A program made the translations under genes and the position numbers. This document shows, piece after piece, positions 35,436 through 44,222 of a stretch of DNA of 64,000 nt (positions are counted from its first letter, which is position 1; every line of letters starts with the position of its first letter). The notes beneath the pieces are model-generated. The model made no database searches and was not told where the DNA came from. It saw only the letters and a list, made by a program, of their open reading frames with translations. The stretch is from Saccharomonospora cyanea NA-134 (GTDB taxonomy: Bacteria > Actinomycetota > Actinomycetes > Mycobacteriales > Pseudonocardiaceae): positions 981,538 to 1,045,537 of the forward strand of contig NZ_CM001440.1 in NCBI RefSeq assembly GCF_000244975.1. The letters are read 5' to 3'.

Positions 35436-36476
35436 TTAGCGGGTCAGGCGTGTGCCCTCGACGGGTTTTCGGGGACGTCCCTCGGCGAGGACGCCGTTCT
35501 CGGTGACCACGGCCGTCACCAGCTCCACCGGCGTGACGTCGAAGGCGGGGTTGAACACGGCCGTGCCCTCGGGAGCCACCGGAATCCCCGCGAGGTGGGT
35601 GATCTCCTCACCACCGCGTTCCTCCACCACGATCCCGGAGCCGTCGGGCAGGCTGCGGTCCACAGTGGATTCGGTGGCGACGACGACGAACGGCAGGTCG
35701 TGGTGGGCGGCGACCACCGCGAGCCCGTAGGTGCCGATCTTGTTGGCCGTGTCACCGTTCGCCGCCACCCGGTCGGCCCCGACGACCACGCAGTCCACCA
35801 TGCCCCGCGCCATCGCCGCGGCCGCCGCCGAGTCGGGCAGCACGCGGCACGGGACCCCCTCGTCCGCGAGCTCCCACGCCGTCAGGCGGGACCCCTGCAA
35901 CAGCGGCCGGGTCTCGTCGGCGAGCACGACATCCAGGCGGCCGTCGGCGTGGAGATGCCGGACGGTGCCGAGGGCGGTGCCCCACGCGACCGTGGCCAGC
36001 CGCCCGGTGTTGCAGTGGGTCAGCACTCGCAGCGGGCGGTCGGGACACCGGCGCAGCAGCAGGTCGGCGGCGTGTCGCGAGGCCGCGCGGTTGATGCGCT
36101 CGTCCTCGTCGAGCATCGCCAGCGCGTCCGCCAGCACGGCGTCGGGGCCGTGTTCCAGGAGAGCGAGCGCGCGTTCCACACCGTGGCGCAGGTTCACGGC
36201 CGTGGGCCGGGCGCACGCGATGCGGTCGGCCTCGGCGCGCACGGTCGCGAGTGCCTCGGCCGAGGCCGTACCGTGCTCGCGGGCCGTCAGGGCCACGCCG
36301 AGCGCTCCCGCCGCGCCGAGGGCGGGAGCCCCGCGCACCGCGAGCCGCCGAATGGCCTCGACCAGTGCGTCGACCGTGTCCAGCCGGAGCGTGCGGAGCC
36401 GGCCGGGGAGCGCGGTCTGGTCGATGATCACCACGGCGTCGGTGTCCCAGTCGATCGTTCTGAGCACGAGCACCAT
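35436..36476 (-). CDS. mtnA: S-methyl-5-thioribose-1-phosphate isomerase
   Basis: A 346-residue MtnA, eIF2B-alpha-like fold, which converts methylthioribose 1-phosphate to methylthioribulose 1-phosphate in methionine salvage. Recognisable segments are RRLAVRGAPALGAAGALGVAL, VLTHCNTGRLATVAWGTALG (catalytic Cys), VVVGADRVAANGDTANKIGTY (catalytic Asp) and FNPAFDVTPVELVTAVVTENG. No other mtn gene is visible nearby except possibly the APH-fold protein downstream (MtnK has the same fold). It is divergent from an MFS gene. Confidence 0.94.
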   Translation of the reverse strand: MVLVLRTIDWDTDAVVIIDQTALPGRLRTLRLDTVDALVEAIRRLAVRGAPALGAAGALGVALTAREHGTASAEALATVRAEADRIACARPTAVNLRHGVERALALLEHGPDAVLADALAMLDEDERINRAASRHAADLLLRRCPDRPLRVLTHCNTGRLATVAWGTALGTVRHLHADGRLDVVLADETRPLLQGSRLTAWELADEGVPCRVLPDSAAAAAMARGMVDCVVVGADRVAANGDTANKIGTYGLAVVAAHHDLPFVVVATESTVDRSLPDGSGIVVEERGGEEITHLAGIPVAPEGTAVFNPAFDVTPVELVTAVVTENGVLAEGRPRKPVEGTRLTR

Positions 36477-36525
36477 TCTGCGTCACAGACCTCTGGAAAT
36501 CGACCTAGCTGGAGGTTGCAGGGTG

Positions 36526-37911
36526 ATGCCCATGACACACACCGAACAGCGGCGCCGCGGGGTGCTCTGGACACCGGAGCACCGGCTGACCACGGCGGGA
36601 CTGCTGCTGGTCATCACCCTGCTGGCGTTCGAGAGCATGGGCGTGGCCACCGCGATGCCCACCATGGTCGCCGATCTGGACGGCGGGGAGTTGTACTCCT
36701 GGCCGTTCACGGCCTTCCTCGTCGCGAGCGTCGCCGCCACGGTGCTGTCCGGGAGGGTGTGTGACCGCCGTGGTCCCACGCCGTCGCTGCTCGTCGCCCC
36801 GTGGATCTTCCTCGCCGGTCTGGTGGCGGCTGGGGCCGCGCCGACCATGGAGGTGCTGCTCGTGGGCAGGGCACTCCAGGGTTTCGGCACCGGGGCGCTC
36901 ATGGTGGCGACGTCGCTGCTCATCGCGCTCACCTACGACGATCGGGAACGGCCGGTGATCTACGCGGCCAACGCGGCGGCGTGGGTGCTGCCCGCCATCG
37001 TGGGTCCGTCGATCGCCGGGCTCGTGACCGAGACCGTGGGGTGGCGCTGGGTGTTCCTCGGGCTCGTCCCGCTGATGTTGCTGGGCATCGGGTTGCTAGT
37101 TCCGGTGGTCCGCGGGTTGCCCGCCCACGTTCCCGACCCGGCGGCGAGGAGGGCGGGCATTCCGTCGGCGGTGGCCGTGGCGATCGCGGTGGCGGCCCTG
37201 ACCTGGGCCGCCCAGCATCCCTCGCCGGTCGCCCTCGGCTACGGCGCGGTGGCGCTGGTGGTGATGGCGGTGTCGCTGCGGAGACTGCTGCCCCACGGCA
37301 CGCTCCGGGCGAGGCCGGGGCTGCCGACCGTGGTGGCGGGCAGGGCCCTGCTCGGCGGGGCGTTCGCCGGGATGGAGGCGTACCTGCCGCTGACCATGTC
37401 GCAGGTGCACGGCTACAACGCCGCGCTCGCCGGGCTGCCCCTGACGGTGGGCGCGCTGAGCTGGTCCGCGGCGTCGGCCGTCCAGGGCAGGCATCCCGAG
37501 TGGGGAAGGGCGGCGCTGCTGCGGGCCGGTTTCGTCCTCGTGGCGGTCGGGCTCGCGCTGTTCGCGCTCGTGGCCTGGGGCGGGGCGCCGGCGTGGGCCG
37601 CGTTCGCGGCGTCGGCGTTCGGCGGCGCGGGCATGGGCATCGGGCTCCCTTCGCTCTCGGTGCTGTTGCTGCGCCTGTCCCCGGTGGCGGAGCGGGGGTT
37701 CAACACGTCCGCCACGCAGCTCGGCGACTGGATCAGCTCGGCGCTCACGATCGGTGCGGGCGGAGTACTGCTCGGTGTGGCGGGCGGCGCGAGCGACCCG
37801 GCGACGGGCGTCACCGTGCTCGCCGTGGCGCTCGTCGCCGTCGCGGTGCTGGGCGCCGTGCTCTCCGGGCGGGGGCTGAAGGTGGAGGGCGTCGAGCCGA
37901 GCCTGCCGTGA
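36526..37911 (+). CDS. MFS transporter (drug/metabolite exporter type)
   Basis: A 461-residue major facilitator superfamily protein with about 12-14 TM helices. The inter-TM2/3 motif is seen as [14 protein letters not shown], and motif-C-like helix 5 features occur in [18 protein letters not shown], typical of proton-antiporting exporters of the DHA type. The ATG at 36526 follows GGAGG by 10 bp. It is divergent from mtnA. Substrate is unknown; a relative sits in a comparable neighbourhood in mycobacteria as far as I recall. Confidence 0.9.
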   Translation: MPMTHTEQRRRGVLWTPEHRLTTAGLLLVITLLAFESMGVATAMPTMVADLDGGELYSWPFTAFLVASVAATVLSGRVCDRRGPTPSLLVAPWIFLAGLVAAGAAPTMEVLLVGRALQGFGTGALMVATSLLIALTYDDRERPVIYAANAAAWVLPAIVGPSIAGLVTETVGWRWVFLGLVPLMLLGIGLLVPVVRGLPAHVPDPAARRAGIPSAVAVAIAVAALTWAAQHPSPVALGYGAVALVVMAVSLRRLLPHGTLRARPGLPTVVAGRALLGGAFAGMEAYLPLTMSQVHGYNAALAGLPLTVGALSWSAASAVQGRHPEWGRAALLRAGFVLVAVGLALFALVAWGGAPAWAAFAASAFGGAGMGIGLPSLSVLLLRLSPVAERGFNTSATQLGDWISSALTIGAGGVLLGVAGGASDPATGVTVLAVALVAVAVLGAVLSGRGLKVEGVEPSLP

Positions 37912-37958
37912 GCAGTGCGGTCATCGCGGTTTTCCGGACGCGACTACCCTGGAAAGCG

Positions 37959-39164
37959 ATGACATACCTCGACCACGCGGCCACCACGCCGATGGTGCCG
38001 GAGGCCCTCGCGGCCATGACCGACGCGCTGTCCACGCTGGGCAACGCATCGTCGCTGCACTCGTCGGGGCGCAGAGCCCGCCGGGTGGTCGAGGAGGCCA
38101 GGGAGGCGATCGCCGAGGCCGTGGGTGCGCGGCCGTCGGAAGTGATCTTCACGGCGGGCGGCACCGAGAGCGACAACCTCGCCGTCAAGGGCATCTTCTG
38201 GGCACGTCGCCAGGCCGATCCGCGGCGCCGCCGCGTGCTCGCGAGCGCTGTGGAGCACCACGCCGTGCTCGACGCCGTGCAGTGGCTCGCCGACCGTGAG
38301 GGCGCCGAGGTCACGTGGCTGGAGGTCGACCAGCACGGCCGTCTGCGACCCGACGTGCTGCGCGCGGCCGTCGAGGAGAACCCCGACGACGTGGCGCTGG
38401 CCACGGTGATGTGGGCGAACAACGAGGTCGGTGCCGTGAACCCGGTGCCGGAACTGGCCGCCGTGTGCGCCGAGTACGGGGTGCCGCTGCACACCGACGC
38501 CGTGCAGGCGGTGGGGGCCGTGGAGGTGGACTTCGCCGCGAGCGGCGCCGCCGCCCTCACCCTCACCGGGCACAAGCTCGGCGGCCCGTACGGCGTCGGA
38601 GCCCTGTTGCTGCGACGCGACGTGGCGTGCACACCGTTGCTGCACGGTGGCGGCCAGGAACGCGAGGTGCGGTCGGGAACGCTGGACGTGCCCGGAATCC
38701 ACGCGTTGGCCACCGCCGTGAGCCTCGCCGTGGAGCGCAGGCCCGAGCACGCCGCACGGCTGGTCAAGCTCCGCGACGACCTCGTCGCCGCCGTGCGTGC
38801 CGAGGTCGCCGACGTGGTGCTGAACGGCCCCCCGCAGGACGCCGCCGACCGGCTGCCCGGCATCGTGCACCTGACGTTCCCCGGCTGCGCCGGAGACAGC
38901 CTCCTGATGCTGCTCGACGCGAAGGGCATCGAGTGCTCCACCGGCTCGGCGTGCACGGCGGGCGTGGCCGAGCCCAGTCACGTGCTGCTGGCGATGGGCG
39001 CCGACGCCGCGTCGGCCCGCAGTTCGCTGCGGTTCTCGCTCGGGCACTGCTCGACCCAGGCCGACGTCGACGCGCTCGCGGCCGAGATCGGCGGCGTGGT
39101 GGCCAGGGCGCGGCAGGCGGGGCTGTCCGGCATGCGCAAGACGCGAAGCGATCAGGAGGTGTAG
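37959..39164 (+). CDS. iscS: Cysteine desulfurase (IscS/NifS family)
   Basis: A 401-residue PLP enzyme that takes sulfur from cysteine as a persulfide. The N-terminus [10 protein letters not shown], the PLP-Lys in [11 protein letters not shown] and the reactive Cys loop [20 protein letters not shown] are clear. It ends 3 bp before mnmA, so the desulfurase probably supplies sulfur for tRNA 2-thiolation. The ATG at 37959 (GGAAAG upstream) gives the family N-terminus and is preferred over longer frames. Confidence 0.95.
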   Translation: MTYLDHAATTPMVPEALAAMTDALSTLGNASSLHSSGRRARRVVEEAREAIAEAVGARPSEVIFTAGGTESDNLAVKGIFWARRQADPRRRRVLASAVEHHAVLDAVQWLADREGAEVTWLEVDQHGRLRPDVLRAAVEENPDDVALATVMWANNEVGAVNPVPELAAVCAEYGVPLHTDAVQAVGAVEVDFAASGAAALTLTGHKLGGPYGVGALLLRRDVACTPLLHGGGQEREVRSGTLDVPGIHALATAVSLAVERRPEHAARLVKLRDDLVAAVRAEVADVVLNGPPQDAADRLPGIVHLTFPGCAGDSLLMLLDAKGIECSTGSACTAGVAEPSHVLLAMGADAASARSSLRFSLGHCSTQADVDALAAEIGGVVARARQAGLSGMRKTRSDQEV

Positions 39165-39167
39165 GCG

Positions 39168-40259
39168 GTGCGGGTACTGGCCGCGATGAGCGGGGGAGTG
39201 GATTCGGCGGTCGCCGCCGCGAGGGCCGTCGAGGCGGGCCACGACGTGGTCGGCGTGCACCTGGCTTTGTCGGCCAAACCGGGCACGCTGCGCACGGGTG
39301 CGCGCGGCTGCTGCACCATCGAGGACGCCCACGACGCGCGACGTGCCGCCGACATCCTCGGCATCCCGTTCTACGTCTGGGACTTCGCCGAGCGGTTCAC
39401 CGAGGAGGTCGTGGAGACCTTCGTCGGCGAGTACGCCGCCGGGCGCACGCCCAACCCGTGCGTGACCTGCAACGAGAAGATCAAGTTCGAGGCGCTGCTG
39501 GAGAAGGCGGTGGCGCTGGGCTTCGACGCCGTGTGCACCGGTCACTACGCACGACTGTCCGTCGTGGACGGTGTGCCGGAGCTGCGCCGCAGCGCCGACG
39601 AGGGCAAGGACCAGTCCTACGTCCTCGCGTCGCTCACGCCGGAGCAGCTCCGCCATGCGATGTTCCCGCTCGGTGACTCGGTGAAGTCCGACGTGCGGGC
39701 CGAGGCCGCCGAGCGCGGCCTGCCCGTCGCGGCCAAGCCCGACAGCCACGACATCTGCTTCATCCCGGACGGCGACACGAAGTCGTTTCTGGAGAAGCGG
39801 CTCGGCCAGCGCCCCGGCGACCTCGTCGACGCCGAGACGGGAGCTGTGCTGGGCAGGCACACCGGAGTGCACGGGTTCACGATCGGCCAGCGCAAGGGTC
39901 TCGGCATCGACGCGCCCGCGCCCGACGGCAGGCCCCGGTACGTGCTGTCGCTGGAGCCCGTGTCCGGCACCGTGAAGGTCGGCTCGTCCCGCGAACTGGC
40001 GGTGAACCGCATCGAGGCGGACCGGCCGATCTGGCCGAGCGAGACGCCGCTTTCCGGGCCCACCGAGTGTGTCGCCCAGGTACGGGCTCACGGCAGCACC
40101 GCTCCGGCGGTGGCCGAGGCGGTGGACGGCCGGGTGGTCGTGGAGCTGCGGGAGCCGTTGCGCGGGGTCGCGCCCGGACAGGTCGTGGTGTTGTACCGGC
40201 CGGACGCCGACGCCGGTGACGTGGTACTGGGCAGCGCGAAGATCGCCGCCACGGCGTGA
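39168..40259 (+). CDS. mnmA: tRNA 2-thiouridine(34) synthase
   Basis: A 363-residue MnmA, which adenylates and thiolates U34 of Lys, Glu and Gln tRNAs. The PP-loop is [14 protein letters not shown]; catalytic cysteines lie in [12 protein letters not shown] and [12 protein letters not shown]. The C-terminal beta-barrel ([12 protein letters not shown] and onward) is complete. It starts with GTG 3 bp after the desulfurase gene; AGGAGG within the end of that gene serves as ribosome site. Together with iscS it makes a sulfur-transfer pair. Confidence 0.96.
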   Translation: MRVLAAMSGGVDSAVAAARAVEAGHDVVGVHLALSAKPGTLRTGARGCCTIEDAHDARRAADILGIPFYVWDFAERFTEEVVETFVGEYAAGRTPNPCVTCNEKIKFEALLEKAVALGFDAVCTGHYARLSVVDGVPELRRSADEGKDQSYVLASLTPEQLRHAMFPLGDSVKSDVRAEAAERGLPVAAKPDSHDICFIPDGDTKSFLEKRLGQRPGDLVDAETGAVLGRHTGVHGFTIGQRKGLGIDAPAPDGRPRYVLSLEPVSGTVKVGSSRELAVNRIEADRPIWPSETPLSGPTECVAQVRAHGSTAPAVAEAVDGRVVVELREPLRGVAPGQVVVLYRPDADAGDVVLGSAKIAATA

Positions 40260-40403
40260 GGGATCGGTTCCCGCGCCGATGTCCCGACCGGCAGGGTTCG
40301 CCGGCGGCGTCCCCCTGTCCGGCCGGGTGCCGCCCTCGAACCGCACGAGCAGTCGCCGCAACGCCCACACCGGTCGTGCTGACCTCCCGGCGTGGGCCTT
40401 CGG

Positions 40404-41048
40404 TCACCTCCGCCAGAACAGGTGGTGTGTCACGCCGCTCGGGCTGGGCACGACTTCGAGGTGGAACCGGTCGAGCAGTTCCTCGGGCGAGTCCCAGAGT
40501 CGCAGCCCGAAGCCGAGCTTCACCGGCGAGACCGCCACGTGCATGGTGTCGACGAGGTCGGCGTCGAGGAACTGCCGGATGGTGGTGACCCCGCCGCCGA
40601 GCCGGACGTCCTTGCCCTGCGCCGCCTCCCGCGCCTGGTCGAGGACGGTGGCCGGATCGCCGTCGACGAAGTGGAACGTGGTGTCGGAGAGCGTGAACGA
40701 GGGACGCTTGTGGTGGGTCATGACGAACACGGGGGTGTGGAACGGGGGTTCGTCGCCCCACCAGCCGCGCCACTCGTGGTCGCGCCATGGCCCCCGCTGG
40801 GGGCCGAACTTGTTGCGGCCCATGATCTCGGCACCGATGTTGTGGGCGAAGTCCCGGGTGAAGTAGTCGTCGAGGCCCCGGCTTCCCCCGGGATCGGTGC
40901 GGTTGGGCCAACTCGCTGTGGCACCGGCCCAGGCGAACAGATTTCCCGGATCGACATGGCCGAAGGGCCTTTCGAGGGTTTGGTCCTCCCCGGCCCCGAT
41001 CCCGTCACTCGAGACGTTGAAGTTCTGGACCTTCAGCAGTTGAGCCAC
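40404..41048 (-). CDS. Dihydrofolate reductase/RibD C-terminal family protein
   Basis: A 214-residue RibD_C-type reductase. It shows LKVQNFNVSSDGI at the N-terminus, GAEIMGRNKFGP, TPVFVMTHHKRPSF, and the NADPH-loop segment GKDVRLGGGVTTIRQFLDAD. These standalone proteins are common in actinobacteria and most have no known substrate. The GTG at 41048 is chosen because GGGAGGAA lies about 5 bp upstream. It is downstream of the 173-residue Cys-rich protein gene by about 50 bp on the same strand. About 140 bp of featureless sequence separates its end from mnmA. Confidence 0.85.
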   Translation of the reverse strand: MAQLLKVQNFNVSSDGIGAGEDQTLERPFGHVDPGNLFAWAGATASWPNRTDPGGSRGLDDYFTRDFAHNIGAEIMGRNKFGPQRGPWRDHEWRGWWGDEPPFHTPVFVMTHHKRPSFTLSDTTFHFVDGDPATVLDQAREAAQGKDVRLGGGVTTIRQFLDADLVDTMHVAVSPVKLGFGLRLWDSPEELLDRFHLEVVPSPSGVTHHLFWRR

Positions 41049-41101
41049 GTGTTCCTCCCGCGTTGTTCGGACGATGGTGAGACACCTCGGGCCGGGAGAA
41101 C

Positions 41102-41623
41102 TCATCGCTTTTGAGGAGAAAAGTCGTCCGGCGGTGATGACCTGCGGAGTCCCTGCTCATTTCCCGACCCGCCGAGTGGGTTGTCCAGGCGGTGGCTCAC
41201 GTCGGGTGCCGCTCCGGTGAGGGTCGTGGTGCGGCAGGAGCCGATGCGCGGGGCGGCTCCTCTGCCCAGCGCGTCGACGGGACACCAGTGGCGGCGGTCG
41301 GTGTCGGTGAGGCAGCGTTCGATGCAGCCCGCGCAGAAGCGGCCGTCGACGGTGTCGGCGCGCTGGTCGGGGCGGGCGACGGGTTCGGTGTGACACAGTC
41401 CGCAGCGGCGGGCCGCCAGGGCGCGAAGTCCCGCGAGGACACGCCGCAGGAGCGGGAGCGAGGGTGTTCGCCGCTGCCGAAGGGCACGTCGGGCTTCGTC
41501 GAGCACCGTCTCGTCGGGGTCGCGGGTGGGCCACTGCCACGGGGCGAGGAAGAGCTGAGTGGTTCGTTCGGTGGTGTCGTCGGGGGCGTGGTCGAGGACG
41601 GTGACGGGGGAGTCGGTCAGCAC
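41102..41623 (-). CDS. Uncharacterised protein with two CxxC motifs
   Basis: A 173-residue protein of unknown function. An N-terminal segment LFLAPWQWPTRDPDE and an Arg-rich helix precede a cysteine region, RRCGLCHTEPVARPD then RFCAGCIERCLTDTD ... WCPVDALG, which could form a zinc ribbon or treble-clef site (two CxxC). The C-terminus is Ser/Pro-rich and probably disordered. The GTG start overlaps the stop of the 73-residue gene upstream, so the two are translationally coupled and sit in the XRE regulator operon. Confidence 0.7.
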   Translation of the reverse strand: MLTDSPVTVLDHAPDDTTERTTQLFLAPWQWPTRDPDETVLDEARRALRQRRTPSLPLLRRVLAGLRALAARRCGLCHTEPVARPDQRADTVDGRFCAGCIERCLTDTDRRHWCPVDALGRGAAPRIGSCRTTTLTGAAPDVSHRLDNPLGGSGNEQGLRRSSPPDDFSPQKR

Positions 41624-41838
41624 TGTGGGGCCACCTCGATGGCCAGCCGCGACTCGATCTCCTCAGCCCGGGTGATCAGGTCGTCGGCGAGGGAGCGCAG
41701 GGCCTGCCCGATCTCGCGGAGCGGCTGAGGGGGAAGTCCGCCGTCGTGCTGCCGCGCCATCGCCTCGGCCACCACGATGCCGAGGCAGCGGTTCACCTTC
41801 GACATGCGCACCAGCAGCTCGCGGTCGCGGAGGATCAT
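41617..41838 (-). CDS. Small helical protein in XRE locus
   Basis: A 73-residue protein (MILRDRELLVRMSKVNRCLG ... SLADDLITRAEEIESRLAIE) that is predicted almost wholly helical and may form a short coiled coil. It lies about 150 bp downstream of the XRE gene and overlaps the next gene by 7 bp. A longer upstream frame is Arg/His-rich and rejected. Function unknown; it may be a partner of the regulator. Confidence 0.6.
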   Translation of the reverse strand: MILRDRELLVRMSKVNRCLGIVVAEAMARQHDGGLPPQPLREIGQALRSLADDLITRAEEIESRLAIEVAPQC

Positions 41839-41984
41839 CGCTCGCCGTCCCCGTGTTCTGCGGTGTCGCCTTGCGCGGCCGTGGCCGGGTGCTCTGCAAC
41901 TCCCGCTGCTCCAGCTCATGTGGGCAGCATCGGGTCGGCAGCGTCGTCAGGGGAAGGGGTTGCGCCATGCGCATGGCCCCGTGG

Positions 41985-43037
41985 TTATGCGAGTGCATCG
42001 AGTCGCGCTTGCAGGCGAGCGCTTTCCGCCTGCGGCATGTCGTCGAGCAGCCGCAGGGCCTCCGTAACGTCACCCTCTTTGACGAGGGCCTCCGCGAGAT
42101 AGGTCGTGTACAGGCCGCGCTCCCTCACTCGCGTGGGGTCGTACCGGCTGAGCGCCTCGCTGAGCAGCTTGATCACCAAGGACGGTCGATTCAACTCGAC
42201 CATGCACCGTCCTCGCATGACGTTGATCTCGTCTTGGTCGAGCCAGTACGCCCACGGAGGGGCGGGCTCACGGGCGTCGTCGAACACCTCGTCCACCTCG
42301 TCGAGGACACGCAACGTGGCCGCGACATCCCCGATGCGGGCGTGCGCCCACGCGAGTCGTTCGAGTAGCAGTGCCCGCCCGACACCGTCCGCCCGGTTGA
42401 CGACCGCGGACGCGAGCAGCACTGCCTCTGCCCGATCTGGAACGGCCGACGAGTTGGCGAGCTGGTAGGCGAGGCTCGACAGCGCTGAGGCGCCGAGGTC
42501 GAGGCGACCGGCCGCCTCGCCTGCCTTCGCCGCGGTGAGATAGAGGTGTGCCGCATCAGTTGTGCGGCCGGCGTCGGAGGCGACCCAGCCCGCGATCTGT
42601 CCGAGCTCGGACAGATCAGGAAGCGCGGTGGTGTCGTCGCGGCATGCTTCGGACGCGGCTTCGAACGAGCGACGCACCGACGGATACAGTTCGCGGCCGC
42701 CCACGAAGTCGTCGAGCCGACGGAACTGGGCGGTGCGGTCCGCGATGAGTGCGGCCAGATCGGGGGTGTGTTCGAAGGCGGCTACAGCAGCCGCGTCCAG
42801 CACGCGCACGCTGCCCGCGGTCTCGGCTGTGTCGATCCGGCGGAACAGGCCGAGCAGCGCGCCGTCCGCGTGGACCAGTTCGTCGAGCCGTTCGGCGAGG
42901 TCACGGGCGACGGTTTGCCGGTCGGCTTCGTAGCGGGACAGACTCGATTGCGAGATCGGCACCATGCGCGCGAGCTGAGACTGGGAGAGCCCCGCCTGTT
43001 CGCGCAACCTGCGTAGACGTCGGCCGAACGTGTCCAT
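41985..43037 (-). CDS. XRE-family regulator with C-terminal TPR-like region
   Basis: A 350-residue protein. The N-terminal helix-turn-helix (FGRRLRRLREQAGLSQSQLA, then ISQSSLSRYEADRQTVARDL) is typical of XRE regulators. Residues from about 140 are helical repeats rich in Ala and Leu (LGASALSSLAYQLANSSAVP, LLERLAWAHARIGDVAATLR) resembling TPRs, as in actinomycete regulators that sense peptides or bind protein partners. The ATG at 43037 follows GAGGTGG. The operon continues with a 73- and a 173-residue protein. Confidence 0.85.
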   Translation of the reverse strand: MDTFGRRLRRLREQAGLSQSQLARMVPISQSSLSRYEADRQTVARDLAERLDELVHADGALLGLFRRIDTAETAGSVRVLDAAAVAAFEHTPDLAALIADRTAQFRRLDDFVGGRELYPSVRRSFEAASEACRDDTTALPDLSELGQIAGWVASDAGRTTDAAHLYLTAAKAGEAAGRLDLGASALSSLAYQLANSSAVPDRAEAVLLASAVVNRADGVGRALLLERLAWAHARIGDVAATLRVLDEVDEVFDDAREPAPPWAYWLDQDEINVMRGRCMVELNRPSLVIKLLSEALSRYDPTRVRERGLYTTYLAEALVKEGDVTEALRLLDDMPQAESARLQARLDALA

Positions 43038-43311
43038 CCGTCCACCTCGTTCGCGGAGTCGAGTTCCTTCACGAAAGTCCTCCCGGACGCCTGGCCGGGA
43101 GACACGGCTTCCGCGAAGGGAATCACCCGCGAAGGTAGCGGAGAGGACACGATCGGACACGGAGAACGGTCTTCGATGTCCGCGTTGGTCTCGGACATCG
43201 TTGCTGTCTCCTCGGAGCGCAGCGTTCTCGGAGCACAGCGATCACCTCCGGACTCCCGCCTGTGTTCCGTGTCATGATCGACTCGCCTTGTCGCCCGATC
43301 GGAGAGCACCG
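43038..43311. other. Leader region of the XRE locus
   Basis: No certain gene lies here. On the minus strand an ATG at 43198 with a good GAGGAGA site opens a frame starting MSETNADIEDRSPC. It runs through VKELDSANEVDGW and then enters the XRE gene in another frame (stop at 42782), so it is a possible leader peptide or a gene broken by frameshift. Direct repeats occur just upstream at 43211-43240. The rest shows nothing recognisable. Confidence 0.35.
43211..43240. promoter_or_regulatory. 16-bp-period direct repeat upstream of XRE locus
   Basis: CTCGGAGCGCAGCG (43211) and CTCGGAGCACAGCG (43227) differ at one base and are spaced 16 bp apart. They lie 13-42 bp upstream of the possible leader ATG at 43198 and about 175 bp before the XRE start. 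Candidate operator for autoregulation. Confidence 0.35.
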
Positions 43312-43446
43312 ATGCCGCCCACTCACCGCAACACCGTTTCCGTCGTCCCTTGCCGTCCCGGCTCGGGGCTGTTCGCCGGTCGGGAGTGGATGTACGCGTA
43401 TCGCATGAGGCACGCAGCGCCGTCTGATCGGCTCCCGTCCCTATGA
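43312..43446 (+). pseudogene. Fragment resembling an acyl-CoA ligase N-terminus (44 codons)
   Basis: The frame starts MPPTHRNTVSVV and contains LFAGREWMYAY. The intact ligase gene 0.9 kb downstream starts MPPVRSSTVADI and contains RFAGREWTYAG; the DNA around both ATGs and both GREW boxes is also similar. About 21 bases of the intervening sequence are missing and homology ends after the GREW box. Its TGA overlaps the next gene's ATG (ATGA), and that gene has no ribosome site of its own, so the remnant may persist as a coupling ORF. Confidence 0.5.
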
Positions 43447-44186
43447 CATCCACCGACGTGCGCCGTGATGTGTGGTTCCCGCTGGTGGCACTGGGAGCCG
43501 TCGTGCTGGGCAGCGTGGTCGAGACACTCGTCGCGCCCACCCTGGTGCCGGTCGCCATCGGCGAGTCGTTCGGACGAACCGCGTATGTCAGTGTCCTGAC
43601 GGGTACGGGCGAGGGGCCCGGTACGCAGTTCCTGTCCACCAGCCCCCTCCAGGTCGTGCCCCGGGCTTCCCACGAGTACTGGTTGTACGCGGCCCTCGCC
43701 TGCTGGCTCGCGCTGTTGTTCTGGTACCGGAGAGCGTGGCCGTGGTGGCAGGTCATGGGGACAGGTCTCGCCGTGCCTCTCGTGTTCGTGCTCGGCATCG
43801 GGTGCGTGGCGGCGGGTGCCACTCACACCGAGGACCCGCTCACCGTCCCGGCGTTGCTCCTCGGCCTCGCCGTGCTGGCCGGTGGGTGGGCGCGGCTGGG
43901 ACAGGGACGCGGCCGGTGGCTCGGCGGAGCGGTGTGCGCGGCGCTGTCCGCCGCGCTCGCGTTCCTCGGGGCGTCGACGCTGTTGCCCACGGGCGCCGCG
44001 GTCCTGCTCGTCGGCGGGACGGCGCTCGCCTGGTTCACCCGCAGCGGGCTCGTGGCCGTCGCGACCGTGACAGCGGTCGCGGCTCTGGCCTGGCTGCCCG
44101 GTCCGATGTGGCCCGCCGTGGTGGCCTCCGTCGTCCCGCTCGGTGCGGCTGCCGCCTCTCGACATCCACGGCTGCGTCGCGTGTAA
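43443..44186 (+). CDS. Uncharacterised membrane protein (6-7 TM)
   Basis: A 247-residue hydrophobic protein with an N-terminal TM helix (FPLVALGAVVLGSVVETLVA), an extracytoplasmic loop (about 35-75), and five or six further helices (ALACWLALLFWYRR, LAVPLVFVLGIGCVAAGA, ...). No family motif is recognised. Its ATG overlaps the stop of the 44-codon fragment upstream and lacks a good Shine-Dalgarno sequence. It ends 36 bp before the acyl-CoA ligase gene and may be co-transcribed with it. Confidence 0.75.
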   Translation: MTSTDVRRDVWFPLVALGAVVLGSVVETLVAPTLVPVAIGESFGRTAYVSVLTGTGEGPGTQFLSTSPLQVVPRASHEYWLYAALACWLALLFWYRRAWPWWQVMGTGLAVPLVFVLGIGCVAAGATHTEDPLTVPALLLGLAVLAGGWARLGQGRGRWLGGAVCAALSAALAFLGASTLLPTGAAVLLVGGTALAWFTRSGLVAVATVTAVAALAWLPGPMWPAVVASVVPLGAAAASRHPRLRRV

Positions 44187-44222
44187 TGGCGGACACACTC
44201 ACTGCCCCACCGGAGGACGCCG

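Noticed and set aside
40260-40403. Additional 21-bp array after mnmA
   Set aside because: The gap contains scattered CCG-rich words but no GTGTYCGCA pair at 21-bp spacing.
42782-43198. 138-codon minus-strand gene starting MSETNADIED
   Set aside because: It has a strong ribosome site but most of the frame overlaps the XRE gene out of frame. Only its first part could be real, so it is described as a possible leader rather than called as a gene.
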